A stretch of DNA of 15,370 nt, taken from an uncultured Lachnospiraceae bacterium. Lineage in GTDB: Bacteria > Bacillota > Clostridia > Lachnospirales > Lachnospiraceae. The stretch lies in contig CAJUDX010000030.1 in assembly GCA_910584785.1 (NCBI GenBank), positions 1 through 15,370 of the forward strand, in the 5' to 3' direction. Shown here in pieces: positions 1 through 6,667 of the stretch. Every line of letters starts with the position of its first letter. Position 1 is the stretch's first letter. A model generated the notes under the pieces. The model saw only the letters and a program-made list of their open reading frames with translations, was not told the origin of the DNA and did no database searches. Made by a program: the position numbers and the translations under genes.

Positions 1-2
1 TT

Positions 3-52
3 GGTCGGATAATCCGCCAAACAATTGAATTAAGCGACTTCACGTCGCACCC
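3..52 (+). pseudogene. Displaced 5' fragment of the first DUF4422 glycosyltransferase gene
   Basis: Read from position 3, this stretch encodes a segment ending in TIELSDF (positions 21-41). It resembles VLELSAF at residues 57-63 of the second DUF4422 protein downstream (2133-frame numbering). From about position 44 the similarity moves to another frame: V-A-P then M-D-I-Y at position 53, matching I-A-T-P-E-N in the same relative. About a dozen residues present in that relative between the two segments are missing. I read this as an out-of-frame deletion joining the N-terminal domain to the rest. A perfect palindrome (GCGAC at 34-38, GTCGC at 44-48) spans the junction. The fragment continues off the left edge, so its length cannot be judged. 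The reading depends on a short similarity and is moderately sure. Confidence 0.5.
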
Positions 53-925
53 ATGGATATTTATCATAAGGAAATTGAGGAAAGTTTAAAATATTCAGGA
101 TGCCAGCATATTGATTTTCTTACAAATTCCATGGAGCATTTACTTACCAGAGCATTCTTACGGTACTATTTTAAAAAGCATGGATTAAAGGGGGAGTTTC
201 TTCCCTTCACAATCAACGATATTTTAGAGCAAAAAAAGAAAAATAATGATAAGGAAATCCACATCTATAGTGTAATGTGTGAAAAGGATGTTAAGTTAAA
301 AGAAACATTTCAAAGTGTTTCATGGATCTCTGAACTTCAGGCAGGAGCAGCAATGGCAAAAAAGAAGGTTGCCGTATTAGGTGATGATCAGGGAGAGAAT
401 ATCTCCAAGTTAAATCCATATTATAATGAATTGACAGGGCTATATTGGGTGTGGAAGAATACAAAACATGCGTATTCGGGTATTTGTCATTATCGGCGTA
501 GATTTGAGTCGGATATAGCTTTGCTGCCTTTATTGGAAAACAGGGCAGATGTTATTCTTCCTCTTCCTTTTGCAGTTGGAAATAGTTTGGAAATGTATTA
601 TCGGCATTGGGGAGAAAAGGAGTATTATGATAAGATGCTTCAGGTGATAGGGGAGTTATTTCCAAGTTATTATGAAGCAGCCTGCTGGTGCACATCACAT
701 ATCGTCTTTATTCCTAATAATATTTGTATTGCCAGAAGAGATATTTTAAATGATTATTGTTTATTTTTATTTGGCGTGATTGATGAAGTAGAGAGAAGAA
801 TGGAAAAGTATTCAGGAAAGAAACAGAGCAGGTGTTGGCTTTCAGAGCATGTGACAACAATTTATTTCATGGCACATTTGCAGGAATATAGAATTGCTTT
901 TTCAAATTTGAAAAGGATCTGGTAA
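53..925 (+). CDS. DUF4422 glycosyltransferase, N-terminal part lost by frame break
   Basis: The product is a 290-residue DUF4422 protein, a family of presumed glycosyltransferases in capsular and surface polysaccharide clusters. The DUF4422 region covers about residues 67-285, with the segments GDDQGENIS (110-118), NELTGLYWVWK (125-135) and CHYRR (145-149). The same signature occurs in the gene at 2160-3302. Residues 1-60 match only the end of the Rossmann-like N-terminal domain of that second protein, and no ribosome site precedes the ATG at 53. The ATG is therefore probably internal to an older, longer gene broken at about position 42. The DUF4422 domain itself is uninterrupted, so the protein could be active if translated. 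The stop is 4 bases before the next gene. Composition is AT-rich compared with genes further right. Donor and acceptor sugars cannot be told from sequence. Confidence 0.75.
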   Translation: MDIYHKEIEESLKYSGCQHIDFLTNSMEHLLTRAFLRYYFKKHGLKGEFLPFTINDILEQKKKNNDKEIHIYSVMCEKDVKLKETFQSVSWISELQAGAAMAKKKVAVLGDDQGENISKLNPYYNELTGLYWVWKNTKHAYSGICHYRRRFESDIALLPLLENRADVILPLPFAVGNSLEMYYRHWGEKEYYDKMLQVIGELFPSYYEAACWCTSHIVFIPNNICIARRDILNDYCLFLFGVIDEVERRMEKYSGKKQSRCWLSEHVTTIYFMAHLQEYRIAFSNLKRIW

Positions 926-929
926 ATCA

Positions 930-2114
930 ATGAATCATAATTTGATTAGTATTATTGTTCCTATTTATAATGCAGAAAACTATCTTGAAAAGTCTATCTC
1001 TAGTATACTGAGCCAGACCTATCAGAATTTACAGATTATTTTGGTGGATGACGGTTCTGTTGATTCTTCGCTGGCTGTTTGCCGGAAGTATGCTTTGCTG
1101 GATAAGCGTATCGAGATTATTCATCAGGAAAATGGCGGCGTGGTTGCTGCAAGAAAGACAGGAATTTGTGCAGCTAAGGGAGAGATGATTAGCTGGGTAG
1201 ATGCAGATGACTGGATTGAGCCGGATTGGATAGAATCATTAGTTAATATATGGACAGATACAAAAGCAGATATTGTTTCGGCAGCACATTTTCATGATAT
1301 TGGTGAGGATAGAATAAAGGTAGAAAATAAATTACCAGAAGGCATTTATAGAAAAAAAGATATTCTTCCACAGATGATTTATAACGGGAATTTTTTTGAA
1401 TATGGGATACAGCCGCATTTGTATACAAAATTAATCCGGCGTGAAATTTTGTTAAAAACACAAATGAATGTGAATAATCAGATTATTGCCGGAGATGATG
1501 CTGCCGTGGTTTATCCGAGTATTTTAGAGGCGGACAGGATTTGCGTATCCGGGCTTTGCGGATATCATTATGTGCAGCATTCAGGTTCAATTACGAAAAC
1601 CGGGTATTCCGATGAGAAGATAAGAGTAAACACGTTAATTGATTATTTATCTAATGTTTTTGCTGAAAAAAAGGTTCTTTCTGTTATGTATGGTCAGTTA
1701 AAAGCATATAAAAAATACCTTTTAGCTCTGCGCCAGATTTCTGCACTTGATGAGTTTATTTTAGCACCCTTTGGCGGGATTGCCTATGGAAGCCGTGTTG
1801 TCATTTATGGCGCGGGAGTGTTAGGACAGAAAATTTATCGTTACATAAAAGACAGCGGAAAAGCAGAAGTGTGTGCCTGGCTGGATCGCAATTGGAAGGT
1901 TTACCGGGAAAATGGTTTTGAAGTCGATGCACCGGAAAGGATAATGGAGCTGGATGGAAAATATGATGATGTAATTATTGCAAATATTACACAGAAAACA
2001 GCAATGTCCATGAGGGAGTATATTAAAGCGTTAGGCGTAAAAGAGGAAAAAATACGATGGTTTTCTGAATCGTTTCTTTGTATGGCAATGTACGATGAAG
2101 CAGGGGGAGAGTAA
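930..2114 (+). CDS. GT2 family glycosyltransferase with C-terminal Rossmann-like domain
   Basis: This is an inverting GT-A glycosyltransferase of family GT2, 394 residues, expected at the cytoplasmic face of the membrane adding a sugar to a lipid-linked glycan. It opens with ISIIVPIYNAENYL (6-19), has the nucleotide-binding DDGS at 40-43 and the metal-binding D-A-D-D-W at 91-95. After the catalytic part (to about residue 250) comes a second domain, about 286-380, with a dinucleotide-fold start VIYGAGVLG (291-299). This is an unusual add-on that recalls the Rossmann-like N-terminal domain of the DUF4422 protein at 2160-3302. No transmembrane segment is obvious. AAAGGA at 912-917 may serve as ribosome site, 12 bases before the ATG, within the end of the preceding gene. 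The gene lies between the two DUF4422 genes in one transcription unit. Substrate is unknown. Confidence 0.88.
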   Translation: MNHNLISIIVPIYNAENYLEKSISSILSQTYQNLQIILVDDGSVDSSLAVCRKYALLDKRIEIIHQENGGVVAARKTGICAAKGEMISWVDADDWIEPDWIESLVNIWTDTKADIVSAAHFHDIGEDRIKVENKLPEGIYRKKDILPQMIYNGNFFEYGIQPHLYTKLIRREILLKTQMNVNNQIIAGDDAAVVYPSILEADRICVSGLCGYHYVQHSGSITKTGYSDEKIRVNTLIDYLSNVFAEKKVLSVMYGQLKAYKKYLLALRQISALDEFILAPFGGIAYGSRVVIYGAGVLGQKIYRYIKDSGKAEVCAWLDRNWKVYRENGFEVDAPERIMELDGKYDDVIIANITQKTAMSMREYIKALGVKEEKIRWFSESFLCMAMYDEAGGE

Positions 2115-2159
2115 AACTAAAGGTTACTATTAATGCAATACGATAAAACAGGAGCGATT

Positions 2160-3302
2160 ATGGATGTTGCAATTTTTGGCGCACAGAGTATGGCCTTAGG
2201 TGTATATCTGGCATTTCAGCATTTATATCCAAACAGGAAAATATGTTGTTTTTTGGTTTCTAAGAGAGAGAATAATCCCCTCCAGCTGGCTGGTATTTCT
2301 GTGCTTGAGCTTTCGGCATTTGCTTCTGGTTTAACGCAGGAGGAAAAGGATAATCTGGAAATTCTGATTGCCACACCGGAAAATGTTATGGATGAGATTG
2401 AGGCTGTTTTGACGAGCTATGGATTTAACTATTATGTTCGCCAGACTTCTTTGCGGTGGGCCAGGCTGATGGGATATTATTATATGCGTAATTCGAAGTA
2501 CCTGCCCTTATCTGCACTTCCGGTTGGGTATCACAGGGCGGATATGCATATCTTTATGGCGAAGTTTGTTAAAGATAAGCCCCTGACGGAATATTATCCT
2601 GTTCCGCGATGGGTGACGCCGGTTCAGGTTGGGGCGGCTCTCTGTAAGGAGAGGGTAGCGGATGTTTTAGACTGTGAAGGGGATAATATTTCGGAAAAGA
2701 ACGGGAATTATTCGGAGCTGACAGCACTTTACTGGATTTGGAAAACGTATTTGTCCGGGGAATTGTCCGGGAAAACTTCCAGGCATGTTCAAGATAAATC
2801 TGGAAATGAGATTGGCGCTAGGGAAAATGAATCCGGCGGATACTATGGTTTATGCCACTATCGCAGAATGTTAGAATTGTCGGAGGATGATGTATTGCGG
2901 CTGGCGGATAATGATGTCGATGTAGTCCTGCCTTATCCCATGCCCTATGAGCCGAATATTGAAGAACATCATAAGCGTTATTTATCTGATGGGGACTGGA
3001 AGGCACTGCTTACTGCTTTAGAGGAAATACGGCCTGACGATGCGGCGGCATTGCCCGCAATATTGAAACAACAGTATTTATATCACTATAATATTATTTT
3101 AGCCAAAAAACATGTTCTTGCCCAATATTGTCAATGGCTGTTTCCTGTTTTGGAGCGGGTTGAGCAGCTTAGTGAACCCAAGGGCTGGGAGCGGAAGGAT
3201 CGATATATTGGTTATATGGGAGAAACATTGGCAACTTTATATTTTATGCTAAATAAGGATAAACGGAATATTGTATATACCGGATGCAGGTTTTTGACAT
3301 AA
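2160..3302 (+). CDS. DUF4422 glycosyltransferase with N-terminal Rossmann-like domain
   Basis: From the ATG at 2160 the product is 380 residues. An upstream in-frame ATG at 2133 would add nine. I prefer 2160 because AGGAG (2150-2154) sits 5 bases before it and the protein then begins directly with the beta-strand MDVAIFGAQSMALG. Residues 1 to about 120 look like a nucleotide-binding Rossmann-type domain. The DUF4422 domain follows, with GDNIS and NYSELTALYWIWK (183-195 in this numbering) and CHYRR (232-236). Between the last two lies an insert of about 27 polar residues absent from the first DUF4422 gene; it begins with a duplicated LSG(E/K). The family is presumed to transfer sugars in surface polysaccharide synthesis. 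It is the last gene of the + strand glycan block and converges on the metallo-hydrolase gene. Confidence 0.85.
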   Translation: MDVAIFGAQSMALGVYLAFQHLYPNRKICCFLVSKRENNPLQLAGISVLELSAFASGLTQEEKDNLEILIATPENVMDEIEAVLTSYGFNYYVRQTSLRWARLMGYYYMRNSKYLPLSALPVGYHRADMHIFMAKFVKDKPLTEYYPVPRWVTPVQVGAALCKERVADVLDCEGDNISEKNGNYSELTALYWIWKTYLSGELSGKTSRHVQDKSGNEIGARENESGGYYGLCHYRRMLELSEDDVLRLADNDVDVVLPYPMPYEPNIEEHHKRYLSDGDWKALLTALEEIRPDDAAALPAILKQQYLYHYNIILAKKHVLAQYCQWLFPVLERVEQLSEPKGWERKDRYIGYMGETLATLYFMLNKDKRNIVYTGCRFLT

Positions 3303-3492
3303 CGCTAGGGCGCAGTACGTTTTACGATATAGCAGGTATGCAGCCGGGTAAGTGCGTGTCTGATCATTCATTCTCATTCGGGCAAAATCTCCTGCAGATG
3401 GTGACGCACAGCTGACGGAAAGAAATTTTCAGACACACTCCGGGAAATTGGGAAAGCTTATATTATTCATTTAACCAAGAACAGCAAGAATT
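3303..3492. other. Convergent intergenic stretch without a gene
   Basis: No convincing reading frame or ribosome site is present. Inverted segments GTGTCTGA (3355-3362) and TCAGACAC (3429-3436) could close a large structured loop. Because the stretch directly precedes a hairpin of IS200/IS605 right-end type, it may be the remnant of an element whose protein gene has been lost. That is inference from position only. Confidence 0.3.
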
Positions 3493-3525
3493 CCCCCACT
3501 TCTTAAGTGGTGGGAGTACGTCACG
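3493..3525. mobile_element. IS200/IS605-type right-end hairpin (orphan)
   Basis: The 5' arm CCCCCACTT (3493-3501) pairs with AAGTGG (3505-3510) plus GGG (3512-3514), leaving a 3-base loop and one unpaired T at 3511. That gives nine pairs with a single bulged T, followed by AGTACGTCAC. Subterminal hairpins with one bulged base are the TnpA recognition form at IS200/IS605 ends, and this core closely resembles right ends of such elements in Clostridia as I recall them. No tnpA or tnpB gene is near. The preceding 190 bases contain a distant complementary pair (GTGTCTGA at 3355-3362, TCAGACAC at 3429-3436) and could be the old guide-RNA region. It could also act as a terminator between the convergent genes, but neither strand has a good T run after it. 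Confidence 0.5.
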
Positions 3526-3555
3526 GAGTCAAATAACCAGACATTCGTTCTGTGC

Positions 3556-4590
3556 TTAGTCCCCTTCCCAATACAACACCCCATCCTTCTCTGTCCTGTA
3601 CACAAAGTCCTCGTCGCGCAGGTATTCCAGGCAGGAGAAGGTTTTGCTGGTGATCATTTTCAGCAGTAAAAATTGTTCCTTATTTTTGGGAAGTTCCTTC
3701 ATTCCGTAGGCCAGCATGGCAATTTGAACAACTGTTTTGGGGTGGCGGCTGTGCTTAACGACCTGTTCAATAATCTGAATTTTTTCCAGGTAAGCAAATA
3801 CAATCCGGTTGACCACCTTCTTGATTCCCTCGCCCTCCAGCATAGTATTGTGCGAGGGGTAAATCTGGTATCCGGCAAATTCATGGCTGATTTGTTTCAG
3901 GGACTTAAAGTAGGCACTGAGAAGATGTTCATCTTTAAAGCTTGTTCCCACAATCGGCACAATTCCTTTAATAACCTGATCGCCGCTTAAGAATAGTTTA
4001 ACCCTGTCCTCGGCAAGGCCCATCTGCCCAAAGGTGTGACCGCGCAGCGGCACTGCCCGGAATACGTAATCTCCGTAAGCAAAGCGCTGTCCTGTCTCCA
4101 CCGGCGTATAGGGAAAGTGAAGGATGTTAAATTCTGCCAGACGATCCTCCTCCACTGCCAGCGTAAACATTTCGTAAAGTTCAGGGGTTTTCTGTTCGGT
4201 AATTCCCACATAGCGCAGGACTTCTTTCTGGTCCTGATGGTATTTTACGTTATAATGCAGGCAGTCGTAGTGATGTCTCTCCTCCTCTGGATTCATAAAG
4301 ATTCGGCTTCCCCGCTTTGCAAATAAGGACGCAAGTCCGCAGTGGTCATGGTGCTTGTGCGTAAGAAAGATATCCAATAATGCATAGGGTATCCCCAGGC
4401 TTTCCATCACCTGTTCAATCGTTGCCTGACAGAGCGGGTCATGAAAGCCCACATCGACCATCAGACTGCGGTTTGTCTTGGGATTTTTTCCCGGAATAAG
4501 ATAGATTTTAATTTCATCAATGCTTTTAAAATTACCGTGCAGTTCCAGACGGTAGAGTCCCGGAAGGATTTCCTGCAAATATTCGTTCAT
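3556..4590 (-). CDS. MBL-fold metallo-hydrolase with C-terminal helical domain
   Basis: A 344-residue metallo-beta-lactamase-fold hydrolase, probably cytoplasmic. The metal-binding set is complete: HxHxDH as H78-K-H-H-D82-H83, then H185 (RGHTFGQ), D204 (LSGDQ) and H247 (YPSHN). This predicts a two-metal centre. The region after about residue 258 is helical and resembles the small winged-helix-like tail of LACTB2-type members. Substrate is unknown; members hydrolyse thioesters, phosphodiesters, lactones and others. The start codon overlaps the stop of the PAP2 gene as ATGA (4587-4590), so translation is probably coupled. This is the last gene of the five-gene - strand operon. It has no signal peptide. 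The family call is firm, the reaction open. Confidence 0.88.
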   Translation of the reverse strand: MNEYLQEILPGLYRLELHGNFKSIDEIKIYLIPGKNPKTNRSLMVDVGFHDPLCQATIEQVMESLGIPYALLDIFLTHKHHDHCGLASLFAKRGSRIFMNPEEERHHYDCLHYNVKYHQDQKEVLRYVGITEQKTPELYEMFTLAVEEDRLAEFNILHFPYTPVETGQRFAYGDYVFRAVPLRGHTFGQMGLAEDRVKLFLSGDQVIKGIVPIVGTSFKDEHLLSAYFKSLKQISHEFAGYQIYPSHNTMLEGEGIKKVVNRIVFAYLEKIQIIEQVVKHSRHPKTVVQIAMLAYGMKELPKNKEQFLLLKMITSKTFSCLEYLRDEDFVYRTEKDGVLYWEGD

Positions 4591-5153
4591 GTCCTTGTAC
4601 CACCTTTTTTATTTTGGTAAACTAATCTGTGGCACCCCGGAAGTATCCCACGCGCCATAGCTTGATGCACACCAAATGCAATTACCGTCCCTAAAACTGC
4701 GCCTGCCAATACATCGGTAGGAAAGTGGACGAATAAGTAAAGCCGGGAAAAGGCAATGAGTGCTGCCAGTACCAGCGCGGCAATCCCCCATGTCCGGTGA
4801 AATAAAAGGATGCTGACCCCCGCCTCAAAGCCAGCCAGGGTGTGCCCGGAGGGAAAGGAGTAGTCCAGGGGAGTTTCCACTAAAAGAACAATGGCTGTAT
4901 TTACATCCAGCAGCCAGCAGGGACGGCTTCGGGCAACTATATTTTTTAAAAGGCAGTTTCCCACCAGGAAACCCGCAGCCAGGGAAAGCAGCACCGCCAG
5001 CCCGCAGATTCTGGTTTTTTTAATGCAAAATAAGACGCATCCGGTTAATATCCAAAACCAGCCGGCATCTCCCAGGAAGGTTACTGCCACCATCAGTGCA
5101 TCCAGCCATGGACGGTGAAACCCCTGAAGCCAGACAAGAAACGAAAATTCCAT
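4587..5153 (-). CDS. PAP2-family membrane phosphatase
   Basis: An integral membrane phosphatase of the PAP2 superfamily, 188 residues. All three motifs are present: K70-N-I-V-A-R-S-R77-P78, then P101-S-G-H104, then S136-R137 with H143 and D147. H104 and H143 are the expected catalytic histidines and the site should face outward. There are about five to six hydrophobic segments (roughly 19-43, 50-68, 85-95, 105-118, 122-137, 147-165). Likely substrates are undecaprenyl pyrophosphate or phosphatidate-type lipids; sequence does not decide. CTCCTTT on the + strand (5159-5165) is an AAAGGAG ribosome site 5 bases before the start. It lies 33 bases after the oxidoreductase gene and overlaps the metallo-hydrolase gene by 4 bases. 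Confidence 0.9.
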   Translation of the reverse strand: MEFSFLVWLQGFHRPWLDALMVAVTFLGDAGWFWILTGCVLFCIKKTRICGLAVLLSLAAGFLVGNCLLKNIVARSRPCWLLDVNTAIVLLVETPLDYSFPSGHTLAGFEAGVSILLFHRTWGIAALVLAALIAFSRLYLFVHFPTDVLAGAVLGTVIAFGVHQAMARGILPGCHRLVYQNKKGGTRT

Positions 5154-5186
5154 AGAGTCTCCTTTTTTTCTATTTTATCCGTTTGT

Positions 5187-6173
5187 TTACAGATCAGTTC
5201 CGAACACGATCCCGGCATCTTTCCTTGCCATCACTAAAAGTTCCATGACCAGAAGTGTCTGTCCCAGCATATCATAACAGGCCGGATAGTCTTTTTCCTT
5301 AAGCTGACGACCAAATTCACACATTTCTGCGGTTAAGGTGCCGCCCTGACCGTCCTCGCAGAGCCTTTCTTTGTGATTGCCCTGGATAAACTCTGCATAT
5401 TCACTCGAACTTACCGGACCTTCCAGGCGAAGGCAGCCGTTATCTCCCTGCACCAGGCCAAAGCAAGGACTGTCCGAATCCTTTGCCCCGCTGCATACCG
5501 CCTGAAACCCATCATAGCCCATGGTGACAATGCCGGAAGTATCGATTCCGTTAAATCCCAAATTGGCGTCGTAGCGAATCCACTTCGGACGCCCAAAAAG
5601 GGCAGCCACGAAATGAAGGTTGTACATATTAATATCGTATAAACAGCCGCCGGAAAGCACCGGATCAAAGGCTGGAAGAACTTTCTGATCCAGGTAAGCA
5701 TCGTATCGGCTGGAACGGCGTGAATAATTGCACTGCACCAGTTTAATTGCTCCGGCTCGCCCCAGATTATGCTTAATGCTTAGAAAGTTTTTTGAATAGG
5801 GAATTTTACAGGCCTCCCATAAAAACAGGTTTTTCTTCTTTGCCAGGCGAATTAATTCATCGGCCTCGTCATATTCTGTCGTAAAGGGCTTTTCACAGAT
5901 GACATTCTTTCCTGCCTCAAGTGCCTGCTTTGCGTACTGGTAGTGCAGACTGCTGATAATTCCAATATACACGGTATCAATATCTGTTCTTGTCAGAAAA
6001 ACGCGGTACTCAGTGTAAATCTCCCGGATATCAAACTGGTCTGCCAGCTGCCGTCCCTTATCCAGGCTGCTGTGCCTGACGCAGATGGCACGGGCTGTCA
6101 CCTCCGAAAGCGGGCGGATATCTTCCAGGAGTCGTTTTACAATCATGCCATTTCCCACAATGCCCAGTTTCAT
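5187..6173 (-). CDS. Gfo/Idh/MocA family oxidoreductase
   Basis: A 328-residue NAD(P)-dependent oxidoreductase of the Gfo/Idh/MocA family, cytoplasmic. The N-terminal Rossmann domain opens with GIVGNGMI (4-11) and contains the family EKPF motif (94-97), whose lysine contributes to catalysis. The C-terminal alpha/beta domain carries GGCLYDINMYNLHF (175-188), the usual place of the catalytic Asp (D180) and His (H187). Members oxidise or reduce sugars, inositols or related polyols, or dihydrodiols; which one is not visible. An AAAGGAG ribosome site (CTCCTTT on the + strand at 6181-6187) lies 7 bases before the ATG. It sits 26 bases after the thioesterase gene in the operon. Length is normal for the family. 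Confidence 0.9.
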   Translation of the reverse strand: MKLGIVGNGMIVKRLLEDIRPLSEVTARAICVRHSSLDKGRQLADQFDIREIYTEYRVFLTRTDIDTVYIGIISSLHYQYAKQALEAGKNVICEKPFTTEYDEADELIRLAKKKNLFLWEACKIPYSKNFLSIKHNLGRAGAIKLVQCNYSRRSSRYDAYLDQKVLPAFDPVLSGGCLYDINMYNLHFVAALFGRPKWIRYDANLGFNGIDTSGIVTMGYDGFQAVCSGAKDSDSPCFGLVQGDNGCLRLEGPVSSSEYAEFIQGNHKERLCEDGQGGTLTAEMCEFGRQLKEKDYPACYDMLGQTLLVMELLVMARKDAGIVFGTDL

Positions 6174-6199
6174 TCCATTGCTCCTTTCTGTCTGGTGTC

Positions 6200-6631
6200 T
6201 TAAACTTCCATATTCTGCGGAATTGCCTTCTGGAACATTCGATCCATTTCCAGATAGGATTTTTTTAGCGAGACCGGTTTTCCCTCACGGTTTAAAAAGC
6301 AGTGTTTTGTCTCCCCCACACAGCGGATTTCTCCGGTTTCTTTGTCCGTCACGGAATATTCAATGGTCATTTTCACCCCATTATAGGACTTTAAAATGGG
6401 AATAATTAATACGGTATCGCCGAAATGGGTCATGGATTTATATTCACAGGTCACAGAAAGAACCGGGCTGATAATCCCCTGGCTTTCCATCTCCTCATAG
6501 CCAATGCCCATCTGCCGCATTAAATCCGTCCGGGCTTCTTCAAACCAGCGGATATAATTGGAATGATGAATAATACCCATCTGGTCGGTTTCGTAATATT
6601 GGGTTTTATGTTCATAAGTTGTTATTTTCAT
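6200..6631 (-). CDS. Acyl-CoA thioesterase, YbgC/4HBT hotdog family
   Basis: A 143-residue single hotdog-fold protein of the 4-hydroxybenzoyl-CoA thioesterase/YbgC type, hydrolysing an acyl-CoA thioester in the cytoplasm. The signature is at the N-terminus: Y13-E-T-D16-Q-M-G-I-I-H22-H-S-N25-Y-I-R-W-F-E-E. D16 is the expected catalytic aspartate and HSNY follows as in the family. A strong AGGAGG site (CCTCCT on the + strand at 6640-6645) is 8 bases before the start. It lies 36 bases after the glycerophosphotransferase-like gene and 26 before the oxidoreductase gene. The acyl substrate is unknown. The membrane-lipid context would allow a role in lipid turnover, but that is only inference. Confidence 0.9.
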   Translation of the reverse strand: MKITTYEHKTQYYETDQMGIIHHSNYIRWFEEARTDLMRQMGIGYEEMESQGIISPVLSVTCEYKSMTHFGDTVLIIPILKSYNGVKMTIEYSVTDKETGEIRCVGETKHCFLNREGKPVSLKKSYLEMDRMFQKAIPQNMEV

Positions 6632-6667
6632 GGCAATTTCCTCCTGTTTAATGCAGTTGTTATGGTA

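Noticed and set aside
1..20. Bulged hairpin (TTGG-t-CGG with CCG-CCAA) that looks like an IS200/IS605 end
   Set aside because: It lies inside the displaced coding frame of the first glycosyltransferase gene, lacks the flanking end sequence, and the pairing is short.
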